DNA of 64,000 bases from Imperialibacter sp. EC-SDR9 (GTDB taxonomy: Bacteria; Bacteroidota; Bacteroidia; Cytophagales; Cyclobacteriaceae). The notes under the pieces were generated by a model. The model did no database searches, was not told the origin of the DNA, and saw only the letters and a program-made list of their open reading frames with translations. Where the stretch lies: assembly GCF_902498805.1 (NCBI RefSeq), contig NZ_LR701573.1, positions 186,001 to 250,000 on the forward strand, read 5' to 3'. A program made the position numbers and the translations under genes. This document shows positions 26,126 to 34,234 of the stretch, in pieces. Position 1 is the stretch's first letter, and each line of letters opens with the position of its first letter.

Positions 26126-28891
26126 TCAACCGGTATTTCGCATGGCGCTTGCTATGGCATTGATGGTAATGAGCAAGTGAGTGAGGGTTACCTCCGTCTT
26201 GTCTGATCCTTCCTCTTTCTCTTTGCGCCACTTTTTAAGCAAGCTCACCTGTGTTTTGTGAAGGTTGTCCATTAGCGAAGCTCTCAAAAGACTGGAGTAG
26301 TAGTGGTTTCTACGCCTTTCCTTCATTGGTCTTCCCAAAAGGCCTTCAAGTGCTTCACTTGTTTTCTTTAACTCTGAAATAAAGATGTTGAGGAATTTGT
26401 CTCTCACTTTGTCATCAGTTACCAGCGAAGCATACTCCCTCATGATCGATTCATCGGTCGAAGCAAGGCTGGTGTCGATGTTGGTGAAAACATAACGGAT
26501 GAGAGGATCAAACTTGATAGCTTTCTTGAACTCCGCATAGATTTCGGGCTGATTATCTCTCAAATTCTGTAGGGTAGAACCAACGCCAAACCAGCTAGTC
26601 ATATTGTACCTCGACTGGCTCCAGCTAAATACCCACGGAATGGCTCTCAGATCCTCAAGCGATTTGGCACCGGACCTTCTCGCAGGTCGTGAGCCAATTT
26701 TACTGGATTCAATAGCATCGATAGGTGTAGCTTCTCTGAAAAACTGTATAAATCCTTCTTCGTGCATTAAGTTCTCGTAGTAGCCTTTGCTTTCGTTGGC
26801 AAGCTTTTCAAGAATTTCAGCCATTGGGTGATACTTTCTTTCGGTCACTCCGTCCAAAATAGTTCTGGCCGCAGTGCTTGCAACCAGCAGCTCCAGGTTG
26901 TATTCGGCGTTTACCTTATTGGCGTATTTTTGCGCTATGGTTTCGCCTTGCTCCGTCAATCGGATGGCACCCTGCAGGGAAGAATGGGGAAGGGCGTTAA
27001 CGAAATAGTGCGTCGGTCCAGCGCCCCGGCTGATTGATCCACCTTTGCCGTGGAAGAACACAATTTTCACGCCCAGATCACGTCCAATTTGGCTCAACCG
27101 AGACTGTGCTTTGTACAGGTTCCACTGGCTGGCCATGATGCCACCATCTTTGTTGCTGTCGCTATATCCTACCATTACTTGCTGGAAGAGCGAGCTGGCC
27201 TGATTCTTAGTTTTTATGTATTTAATGCTTCTTTTGGTGAAAGGATGTTCCAAAAAGCCTTGTAAAATTTGGCCACCGTTTTCAAGGTCTTCGATCGTTT
27301 CAAGCAATGGAACCACAGGCAAAATACAAACGAGCCCTTCTTCCGATTGGGTTGTTAGTCCTGCTTCTCTCGCCAGCAGATAAACGGCTAGCAAATCGGA
27401 AACACTCCTGGTCATGCTGACAATGAGTGAACCAATGCCTTCTGAACCGTACTTTGAAATATGTTGCTCCACCACCTTGAGGCACTCCACCACCGCCTGG
27501 GCGTTTTCACCCACAGGAATATTCTTGTTGGCAAACGGCCGGTTGGAGGCTAGCTCTTTGTTGAGAAACGCCAGTCTCTCTTCTTCGTTCCACTGGAGGT
27601 ACTCTGCTCCTTTCAGCCCGGCGGCGTCCATCAGCTGAGAAATAGCCTTGTCGTGAAATGCGCTGTTTTGCCGAATGTCGAGGCGGGCCAGGTGTAGGCC
27701 AAACGTTTCTACGATCCTAATGGCTCCTATCACCTCATCAAAGGCAATAGATTTGGCACCATAGTCTATCAAGGCGTCTTTTAAAATGGTGAGATCGTCT
27801 ATGAGCTCTTTTGAACCCGCATAGGCGCCTTTGAAGTCTTGTAGCTCAGTGGCATGCCCCCTTTTGGTGTCAATGGGCAGTCGGGCCATCAGAATATTGA
27901 CGAACTGGCGAAATGCTTCACCTTTATTGCGTTGCAAAGCTTCAATTCCTTTCTCACCCAACTCATGCATCAGGTGGTAAGCCCTCTCTCTTAGTGGGGG
28001 GTACACTTTATCAATATCGCAGGCCAGGCTAAGGTGCTTTACGAGCATAAGCAACCGGCGGCGAACTACCACGATGGCATTGAGTCTTAAGGTCTGTAGC
28101 GTTTCGGCGGTCACCTGGGCAGTCACCAGGGGGTGACCATCTCTGTCTCCGCCCACCCAGTCACCAAAGCTGATCTTCGGAAAGGCGGCGTTGTTGAGGA
28201 GAAGAGACCTCTCAAAACCTGCGTCGTCCCACGCTTGTATCATTCGACGGTCAAGCACCGGTATCACGTCAGGAAACACATTTACGAGATAGTGAAGTAT
28301 ATTCCTTAATTCCGAGGCTACGTCTGGTTTCTCAACATAAATCTCTCCTGTTTTCCAAAGGCGATACAATACCAGCTTGATATTATGTCTGATATTGTCC
28401 TTCTCCTTTTTCGTGTACATCTGGTTTTCACGCTGCACAATGAGGAGGTAAAGCTCCCTGTGGTGCTCGAGAACGGATGCACGTTTGGCTTCCGTTGGGT
28501 GTGCCGTGAGCACCGGCTCAATTGAAATCTCGGCGAGTTTGCTGGCAATGTCTTTTGGGCTGACTCCAGCCTCCTTGAGCGATTGTAAATTTTTGGCCCA
28601 CAAACCACTGATGCTTGGTAGCGACTGGTCTTCCAAATGCCTGCGACTCTGCACAGCGGCATTCACCTCAACCATGTTTACTATTTGAAACACCAGTGAG
28701 TAGAGCTGAATCTCCTTTTCGGTAAGTTGATCAGTATTGCTAAAATTTATTTTGTTTATCCAGGGAATCTTGGAAGCAATGGCTTCTTCTCCGTTTTCGG
28801 ATAGCGAATCCTTAAGGGCTTCCAGTAAAAAGGTCAAATCTTCGTAAGGCTTGCCAAGTTCAATCCTTACCTGTTCCAGCACGTCTCTCAT
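26126..28891 (-). CDS. ppc: Phosphoenolpyruvate carboxylase
   Basis: 921 residues from the ATG at 28891 (MRDVLEQ); an in-frame TTG 45 bases upstream is not used. Catalytic His131 is in LTAHPTEAKR, and the other family motifs follow: GDWVGGDRDGHP, GYSDSNKDGGIMAS, FFHGKGGSISRGAGPT and GSRPARRSG, with the C-terminal MRNTG end that is strictly conserved. The enzyme carboxylates PEP to oxaloacetate to refill the TCA cycle. It stands alone with a -7 element 72 bases upstream. Slightly longer than E. coli (883), which is common in Bacteroidota. Confidence 0.97.
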   Translation of the reverse strand: MRDVLEQVRIELGKPYEDLTFLLEALKDSLSENGEEAIASKIPWINKINFSNTDQLTEKEIQLYSLVFQIVNMVEVNAAVQSRRHLEDQSLPSISGLWAKNLQSLKEAGVSPKDIASKLAEISIEPVLTAHPTEAKRASVLEHHRELYLLIVQRENQMYTKKEKDNIRHNIKLVLYRLWKTGEIYVEKPDVASELRNILHYLVNVFPDVIPVLDRRMIQAWDDAGFERSLLLNNAAFPKISFGDWVGGDRDGHPLVTAQVTAETLQTLRLNAIVVVRRRLLMLVKHLSLACDIDKVYPPLRERAYHLMHELGEKGIEALQRNKGEAFRQFVNILMARLPIDTKRGHATELQDFKGAYAGSKELIDDLTILKDALIDYGAKSIAFDEVIGAIRIVETFGLHLARLDIRQNSAFHDKAISQLMDAAGLKGAEYLQWNEEERLAFLNKELASNRPFANKNIPVGENAQAVVECLKVVEQHISKYGSEGIGSLIVSMTRSVSDLLAVYLLAREAGLTTQSEEGLVCILPVVPLLETIEDLENGGQILQGFLEHPFTKRSIKYIKTKNQASSLFQQVMVGYSDSNKDGGIMASQWNLYKAQSRLSQIGRDLGVKIVFFHGKGGSISRGAGPTHYFVNALPHSSLQGAIRLTEQGETIAQKYANKVNAEYNLELLVASTAARTILDGVTERKYHPMAEILEKLANESKGYYENLMHEEGFIQFFREATPIDAIESSKIGSRPARRSGAKSLEDLRAIPWVFSWSQSRYNMTSWFGVGSTLQNLRDNQPEIYAEFKKAIKFDPLIRYVFTNIDTSLASTDESIMREYASLVTDDKVRDKFLNIFISELKKTSEALEGLLGRPMKERRRNHYYSSLLRASLMDNLHKTQVSLLKKWRKEKEEGSDKTEVTLTHLLITINAIASAMRNTG

Positions 28892-28962
28892 ACAACTATA
28901 ATTTTTTAGATCGGCATGGCCTTTACCGGGGCTCAAGCCGACTGAGTGTAAATTAGGGCTTC

Positions 28963-28970
28963 CAAAAATA
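28963..28970 (-). promoter_or_regulatory. Bacteroidota-type -7 element of ppc
   Basis: On the minus strand the bases read TATTTTTG, matching TAnnTTTG. A start near 28957 would give a leader of about 66 bases before the ATG at 28891. No -33 TTG is clear. Confidence 0.4.
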
Positions 28971-29134
28971 GTGATTCTTAATGGAAAGGCTATGTGAGTA
29001 GAGAGGAGATTAGTGCGGGTTGTGTAATTTTATGAAATTCTCAAATTTTTTGTGAAAAAATTGAAATAGTTTAATGTAGTGGTTGAGACTGCGCCGCCAT
29101 CCATTAATTACGTAGAAGCTCGACACTGCATGTG

Positions 29135-30595
29135 CTACCTTACTACTATTCCGTTTTTTATTCCTTTGTCGTTGGCAGCAGGGTTATAAACCATCCCATT
29201 CACTACAGTGAACATAACCCTTCCATCTTTGGTGATGATAAATGTGGCAGGATCACCGAATGAGATGCTTTCATCAGGTGTTTGGTAAGCGCCGATAATG
29301 TTGATCGGCAAGTCAACATATCTCCCAACCAGCTTTCTCACCTTCACATAAGTGTACCCTTCCTGTAGCCAGTTGTCGATGTTGTCTGCTGGAATGGCCT
29401 CTATTGTTTCGAAAATGTCCGGGTAAACTTTCCCTGGCACGATCGTCATTCCGGTCGCATCAATTTCGTCGTAGCCAAAATAGACCGACATGTCGCCAAA
29501 GTCTTCAATATAACCCGCCACGTCATAGGTTCTAAGGTCTTCACGGGTGTTCTCCCTGAGTCTTATTGCCAAGTCCATAGTGTACCAGCTGTTTTCAAGC
29601 GCTAGCTGCCCATTTTTAACCAGCAGGTCTACGTAGTACCGGCCGTTTTCAGGTATTTTGAAATAGTCGTTGCTATCAAGCTTTTTGTAACTGCCGTCGG
29701 CTATGCTTTGCAGAGTGCCCAACAGAGCAAGAAAATGCACCTTTCTGATTACTTGCTTTTCAGGGTCGTCAGCGTAGGCACCGCATTCGATTAGTATTGT
29801 GCTGGTTCCCCACTTCTGAATGTTGTCACCAAACGCCCTCGGCTCAAAGGTGTCGTCGTACCTGGCGGTGTGGCCGGGCATGTAGTTTTGCACCAGGTTG
29901 TTAAGTTTGACCACGACTTGCAGGGCGGCCTTTCTTGATTCATTAATGTCTTTTGCTTCGTTATAGGCGGGTGCCAAAAAAGACAGAGACGCTGGCTTTC
30001 CGGTGCTGCCAGCACTGGTTGCCGAATTCTGGTCGTGTAGGTTGAAGCCGAAATCAGGATTCAGGCTGTCTCTGACATGCTTTAATAACCTTGCTTCCGG
30101 CGACTGTAGCCTTACAGCATCTCTGTTGATGTCAATACCCAGGGCATTTCTTCTTTGAAACTGCTCCGCCCCATCAGGATTGAGCATGGGAATGAAGTAC
30201 AAAGTGACGCCTTTTAATAAGGCCTCCTTTTCTTTAGCAAATGTGCTTTTGTCAGAAAGGAAGTTGAAAAGGTCGAGCAGCACCCTCGTAGCGGTTGTTT
30301 CGTCCCCGTGCATTTGTGACCAAAGCAAAACTTTTACAGGGCCCGTACCGGCTTTCGCCAAATAGATGCTCCGGCCCTCTATGCTCTCACCTGCTTTGGT
30401 AACAGAGAAGCCTTGTTTTGTCTTAAGGTTCAAAAGAAGTGGCTCCACGTCGCCGTGTTTGAACCGCCTTACTGAGATGCTTTTCTCAGCGAAGTCGTCA
30501 TAGGCTGTTTTCACTTTTGCCAGAAATTCATTCTGTTGGCCGAAAGCCTGCTGGCATAGCAATGCGGTAAGAAACAGGAAGGTTGATCTTTTCAT
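29135..30595 (-). CDS. M14 family zinc carboxypeptidase-like protein
   Basis: 486 residues with a signal peptide (1-20, ending AFGQ). The zinc site is His96 and Glu99 (QMHGDETTATR) with His187 (GFNLHDQN) as third ligand; the catalytic Glu is likely in STILIECGAYADD. INRDAVRLQSPEARL is the substrate-contact region. A beta-rich C-terminal part of about 160 residues follows. M14 peptidases of this type in Bacteroidota are exported and cut C-terminal residues or amino-acid conjugates. No T9SS sorting domain is present, so it is probably periplasmic. It stands alone and is divergent from the pseudouridine synthase gene. Confidence 0.9.
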   Translation of the reverse strand: MKRSTFLFLTALLCQQAFGQQNEFLAKVKTAYDDFAEKSISVRRFKHGDVEPLLLNLKTKQGFSVTKAGESIEGRSIYLAKAGTGPVKVLLWSQMHGDETTATRVLLDLFNFLSDKSTFAKEKEALLKGVTLYFIPMLNPDGAEQFQRRNALGIDINRDAVRLQSPEARLLKHVRDSLNPDFGFNLHDQNSATSAGSTGKPASLSFLAPAYNEAKDINESRKAALQVVVKLNNLVQNYMPGHTARYDDTFEPRAFGDNIQKWGTSTILIECGAYADDPEKQVIRKVHFLALLGTLQSIADGSYKKLDSNDYFKIPENGRYYVDLLVKNGQLALENSWYTMDLAIRLRENTREDLRTYDVAGYIEDFGDMSVYFGYDEIDATGMTIVPGKVYPDIFETIEAIPADNIDNWLQEGYTYVKVRKLVGRYVDLPINIIGAYQTPDESISFGDPATFIITKDGRVMFTVVNGMVYNPAANDKGIKNGIVVR

Positions 30596-30711
30596 ATTGG
30601 GTTCTTTTCAACAAAGAAGGATAAATATCATCTATTGGCAACCTTAATTCAACCATTGGAGGCTTTTTGCTCTTTGTGTGATAGCTTTGTGGCCGGAATT
30701 AGTTTTGGTTC

Positions 30712-31422
30712 ATGAAGAAAGAGAAATTTGAAGACTGGATTTTGTTTGAAAATGAGAACTACCTGCTGGTAAACAAGCCTCCTTTTCTTTCTACCCTCAT
30801 GGACAGGCAGAGCGAACGCAATGTACTCGATTTGGCAAGAGGCTACGTGACTGATGCTCAGGTAGCGCACCGGCTCGACAAAAACACATCGGGAGTAATC
30901 GCTATCGCTAAAAACCCCGAGGCTTATAGAAGCCTGGCCATCCAGTTTGAAAAAAGGAAAGTGTATAAAATATATCATGCGCTGACGGATGGCATCCACA
31001 AGTTTGAAGACCACAAAGTGGCTGTTCCTTTGCTTACCACCGGAAAAGGTGAGGTGAAGCCCAGTCGAAAAGGAAAGGCATCAGAGACGATATTGAATTC
31101 TATAAAAGCGTTTTCCAACCACACCTTGTTAAGCTGCAAGCCACTGACGGGTCGGATGCATCAGGTAAGAGTGCATTGTGCTTATGCCGGAGCGCCTATT
31201 GCCTGCGATGAGCTATACGGTGGCAAGTGGCTTTACTTGTCCAGCCTTAAACGCAAGTTTAATATTGGGAAGTTCGAAGAAGAGCAACCCTTGATCAAGC
31301 GTTATGCGTTGCACGCTCATGAATTGGTCTTCAAAGACCTGGATGGAAAAAAAGTGGGAGCTGTGGCACCATACCCAAAGGACTTTGAGGTGCTGATCAA
31401 GCAGTTGGAGAAGAATAGCTGA
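30712..31422 (+). CDS. RluA-family rRNA/tRNA pseudouridine synthase
   Basis: 236 residues. The catalytic Asp56 is in AHRLDKNTSGVIAIAKN, and the family end motif GRMHQVRVHCAYAGAPIACDELYGG is present. No N-terminal S4 domain is seen, and the length is short compared with RluC/RluD (about 320), so it is closer to RluA/TruC-like members. It converts a specific uridine of rRNA or tRNA to pseudouridine. A -7-like TAGCTTTG is at 30682-30689. The target site cannot be given. Confidence 0.9.
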   Translation: MKKEKFEDWILFENENYLLVNKPPFLSTLMDRQSERNVLDLARGYVTDAQVAHRLDKNTSGVIAIAKNPEAYRSLAIQFEKRKVYKIYHALTDGIHKFEDHKVAVPLLTTGKGEVKPSRKGKASETILNSIKAFSNHTLLSCKPLTGRMHQVRVHCAYAGAPIACDELYGGKWLYLSSLKRKFNIGKFEEEQPLIKRYALHAHELVFKDLDGKKVGAVAPYPKDFEVLIKQLEKNS

Positions 31423-31482
31423 CCCCTGAGAAGTTGATTTTGGCAAGCGGCCGGAGCTAACTTAAATATTTTCAGGGCATTA

Positions 31483-31513
31483 TTGTAATTCAATTTTTAT
31501 ACTTCTATCTTTG
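31483..31513 (+). promoter_or_regulatory. Bacteroidota sigma-A promoter of the rplM operon
   Basis: TTG at 31483-31485, a 20-base gap, then TATCTTTG at 31506-31513, matching the consensus well. The leader from about 31520 to the ATG at 31577 is about 57 bases and may carry ribosomal-protein feedback, though no known leader was recognised. Confidence 0.75.
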
Positions 31514-31576
31514 TGTCCCTTTTTGAGGGCAAGGTATATTCTGTACACAATAAAGAAATTAAAGCTGTTTCGATAA

Positions 31577-32026
31577 ATGGATACGATAAGCTACAAAACA
31601 CAGTCTCTAAGCAAGGCGAAAATTGAGAAGAACTGGGTAGTGATTGACGCTGCTGATCAGATTCTTGGTCGTTTTTCAAGCCGGGTGGCTAATGTTCTTC
31701 GTGGAAAGACAAAAGCTAGCTACACTCCGAATGCGGACTGTGGAGATAACGTGATCATTTTGAATGCCGAGAAGGTTCGCCTTACTGGTAAGAAAATGAA
31801 CAACAAAACATACATCCGTCACACAGGTTATCCGGGTGGTCAGCGTTTTGCTTCACCTAGAATGGTGTTGGAAAAAGACCCAAGAAGACTTGTGGAGATG
31901 GCGGTAAGAGGAATGCTTCCAAAGAATAGCTTGGGCAGAGAGCAATTCCGTAACCTTTATGTTTATGCAGGCACTGAGCACCCTCATGCTGCACAACAAC
32001 CAAAAGAAATCAAGGTAACATATTAG
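31577..32026 (+). CDS. rplM: 50S ribosomal protein L13
   Basis: 149 residues. The L13 pattern is complete: WVVIDAADQILGRFSSRVANVLRGK near the start, the GDNVIILNAEKVRLTGKK block and PHAAQQPKE at the end, in pieces of which each is diagnostic. L13 is an early 50S assembly protein. First gene of rplM-rpsI-rpsB-tsf, a classic bacterial order, with 10-113 bp gaps. The promoter in front is the best consensus match in the window along with that of rpsT. Confidence 0.98.
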   Translation: MDTISYKTQSLSKAKIEKNWVVIDAADQILGRFSSRVANVLRGKTKASYTPNADCGDNVIILNAEKVRLTGKKMNNKTYIRHTGYPGGQRFASPRMVLEKDPRRLVEMAVRGMLPKNSLGREQFRNLYVYAGTEHPHAAQQPKEIKVTY

Positions 32027-32036
32027 TATTTAGTTA

Positions 32037-32423
32037 ATGGACGTAATCAATACCATAGGCAGAAGAAAGACCTCCGTAGCGAGACTATATCTTCAGAGCG
32101 GAAAAGGTACTTTCAACGTAAACGAAAGAAGCCTTGAAGAATACTTCCCTTCAGAAATTCTTCGTCTGATTGTTCAGCAGCCTCTTGAACTTACCAGCGA
32201 GTCGGGCAAGTATGATATCAAAATCAATGTTGACGGTGGTGGAATCAAAGGTCAGGCAGAAGCGATTCGTTTGGCAATTTCCAGGGCACTTTGCGAAATC
32301 AGCGAGGAGTTCCGTCCGGCATTGAAGAAGGAAGGCTTTCTTACCAGAGACCCTCGTATGGTTGAACGTAAGAAATACGGTCGTGCTAAGGCTCGTAGAA
32401 GATTCCAGTTCAGTAAGCGTTAA
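32037..32423 (+). CDS. rpsI: 30S ribosomal protein S9
   Basis: 128 residues. [18 protein letters not shown] at the start and the C-terminal Arg/Lys-rich tail (RRFQFSKR), which reaches the P-site tRNA, are both present. Length is typical. Starts 10 bases after rplM, in the same transcript. Confidence 0.98.
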   Translation: MDVINTIGRRKTSVARLYLQSGKGTFNVNERSLEEYFPSEILRLIVQQPLELTSESGKYDIKINVDGGGIKGQAEAIRLAISRALCEISEEFRPALKKEGFLTRDPRMVERKKYGRAKARRRFQFSKR

Positions 32424-32453
32424 TCAGTATTTCATATACTTTATATATAATTA

Positions 32454-33230
32454 ATGGCTAATCTAGAATACAAGGACTTACTAGACGCTGGTGTTCATTT
32501 CGGACACTTAACGAGAAAGTGGGATCCCCAAATGGCTCCATATATTTTCATGGAGAAGAATGGAATCCATATTATCGATCTTAACAAAACGCTTGTGTGC
32601 CTCGAAGAAGCGTCTAAAGCACTCAAGCAAGTAGTACGTTCAGGCCGTAAGGTGATGTTCGTGGCTACGAAGAAGCAGGCCAAAGACCTGGTGGCTGATG
32701 AAGCAAGAAGGCTGAAGATGCCTTATGCTACTGAGCGCTGGTTGGGCGGTATGCTTACAAACTTTGCTACTATCCGCAAGTCATTGAAGAAAATGCAGGG
32801 TATTGACAAGTTGATGAAGGAAGAAAGCTTCACCGGCCTTGCCAAGAGAGAGCGTTTGATGGTGACTCGTGAAAAGGAGAAACTGGAAAGAGTGCTTGGC
32901 GGTATCGCTGACCTTACTCGTCTTCCTGCAGCTCTTTTCATCGTGGATATCAAGCGTGAGCACATAGCAGTGAAAGAAGCTCAAAAGCTGAACATTCCTG
33001 TGTTTGCTATTGTGGATACTAACTCAAACCCTAACGAGGTTGATTTCCCTATCCCAGGCAACGATGATGCTTACAAGTCTGTGAAACTAATTTTATCTTA
33101 CATCTCTGAAGTAATTGAGGAAGGTCTCAACGAGCGCAAGAGAGAAAAAGACGATGCAAAGTCTAAAGAAGACGAAGATGAGAAGCGTCGGGTAGATGAA
33201 GTAGAGGCAGTAGAAGAATCAAAAGATTAA
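32454..33230 (+). CDS. rpsB: 30S ribosomal protein S2
   Basis: 258 residues. S2 marks are visible: DLLDAGVHFGHLTRKWDP near residue 8, a helical segment, RWLGGMLTNFATIRKS, and PVFAIVDTNSNPNEVDFPIPGNDDA. The last 30 residues are a charged Glu/Lys/Asp tail (KSKEDEDEKRRVDEVEAVEE), common in Bacteroidota S2. Followed by two hairpins before tsf. Confidence 0.98.
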   Translation: MANLEYKDLLDAGVHFGHLTRKWDPQMAPYIFMEKNGIHIIDLNKTLVCLEEASKALKQVVRSGRKVMFVATKKQAKDLVADEARRLKMPYATERWLGGMLTNFATIRKSLKKMQGIDKLMKEESFTGLAKRERLMVTREKEKLERVLGGIADLTRLPAALFIVDIKREHIAVKEAQKLNIPVFAIVDTNSNPNEVDFPIPGNDDAYKSVKLILSYISEVIEEGLNERKREKDDAKSKEDEDEKRRVDEVEAVEESKD

Positions 33231-33243
33231 TTTATAAATAGTG

Positions 33244-33304
33244 TATCCGGAAACGGATAGATTTTAAAAATTGAACATCGGAGATCCTTCGGTGTTCAAT
33301 TTTT
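33244..33304 (+). terminator. Two hairpins between rpsB and tsf, second a strong terminator-like stem
   Basis: TATCCG (33244-33249), a GAAA loop, CGGATA (33254-33259) make a small tetraloop hairpin. Then a stem of about 16 pairs with two wobbles, 33267-33282 with 33288-33303, has a 5-base loop and ends in Ts. The next ATG (tsf) is 40 bases on, and no -7 element is seen between. It therefore probably ends part of the rpsB transcripts and lets some reach tsf. Confidence 0.6.
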
Positions 33305-33343
33305 GTTTAAAGCATTTCAAAAAACATTAAAGGATAAATAACA

Positions 33344-34174
33344 ATGGCAATCACTGCACAAGACGTAAACAAGTTACGGCAAATGACTGGCGCCGGCATG
33401 ATGGATTGTAAGAAAGCACTTACAGAATCGGACGGTGACTTCGAAAAAGCAATAGAGATTTTGCGGAAAAAGGGACAGAAGGTTTCTGCTTCCCGCTCTG
33501 ATCGTGAAACTACAGAAGGATCCGTTTTTGTGCGCACTAACGACAGCAATACAAAAGCAGTTCTCATCTCCCTCACTTGCGAAACAGATTTTGTTGCTAA
33601 AAACGAAGAGTTCGTTAAGCTTGGGAATACGATAATCGACCTTGCATTTGCTAAGTCTCCAGCTTCGGTAGAAGATTTGAAGGCACTTAAGGCTGGCGAT
33701 CTTACAGTCGACGAGAAGATCATAGAGCTTGTTGGTAAGATTGGTGAGAAGCTTGAAATTTCTGCTTACGAAGTGATGGAAGCCGAAACAGTAGTTTCTT
33801 ATATCCACGCAGGCAGCAAACTTGGCGTTTTGGTAGCCCTAAAAGGCGGAAACAGCGCCGACGTGATTGACGCTGGTCGTGACGTGGGTATGCAGATTGC
33901 AGCCATGAACCCAATTGCAGTGGATCAAAACAGCGTTGACAAAGCCGTTATTGAGAAGGAAATCGAGATTGGAAAAGACATCGCTCGTCAGGAGGGTAAG
34001 CCAGATGAAATGGTAGAGAAAATTGCTCTTGGCAAGCTCAACAAGTTCTTCAAAGAAAGCACATTGCTTAGCCAGGCTTTTGTAAAAGACAACTCCAAAA
34101 CGATCGCTCAATACCTTGATAGCGTTCAAAAGGGATTGACTGTCACTTCGTTTAAGAGAATTTCAATCGGTTAA
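33344..34174 (+). CDS. tsf: Elongation factor Ts
   Basis: 276 residues. The UBA-like N-terminus contains VNKLRQMTGAGMMDCKKAL, and the EF-Tu-contact loop is intact (LTCETDFVAKNEEF, the usual TDFVA motif). EF-Ts exchanges GDP for GTP on EF-Tu. Last gene of the rplM cluster, probably co-transcribed by read-through of the hairpins after rpsB. Confidence 0.98.
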   Translation: MAITAQDVNKLRQMTGAGMMDCKKALTESDGDFEKAIEILRKKGQKVSASRSDRETTEGSVFVRTNDSNTKAVLISLTCETDFVAKNEEFVKLGNTIIDLAFAKSPASVEDLKALKAGDLTVDEKIIELVGKIGEKLEISAYEVMEAETVVSYIHAGSKLGVLVALKGGNSADVIDAGRDVGMQIAAMNPIAVDQNSVDKAVIEKEIEIGKDIARQEGKPDEMVEKIALGKLNKFFKESTLLSQAFVKDNSKTIAQYLDSVQKGLTVTSFKRISIG

Positions 34175-34200
34175 ATTTTATATTATCATTAATAGATAGC

Positions 34201-34230
34201 AAAAGCGCCCTCATTTGAGGACGCTTTTTT
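34201..34230. terminator. Bidirectional terminator between tsf and the glycogen synthase gene
   Basis: AAAAGCG with CCTC (34201-34211) pairs with GAGG and CGCTTTT (34216-34227) with one mismatch, with T-runs both ways; the genes are convergent. Confidence 0.85.
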
Positions 34231-34234
34231 ATTG

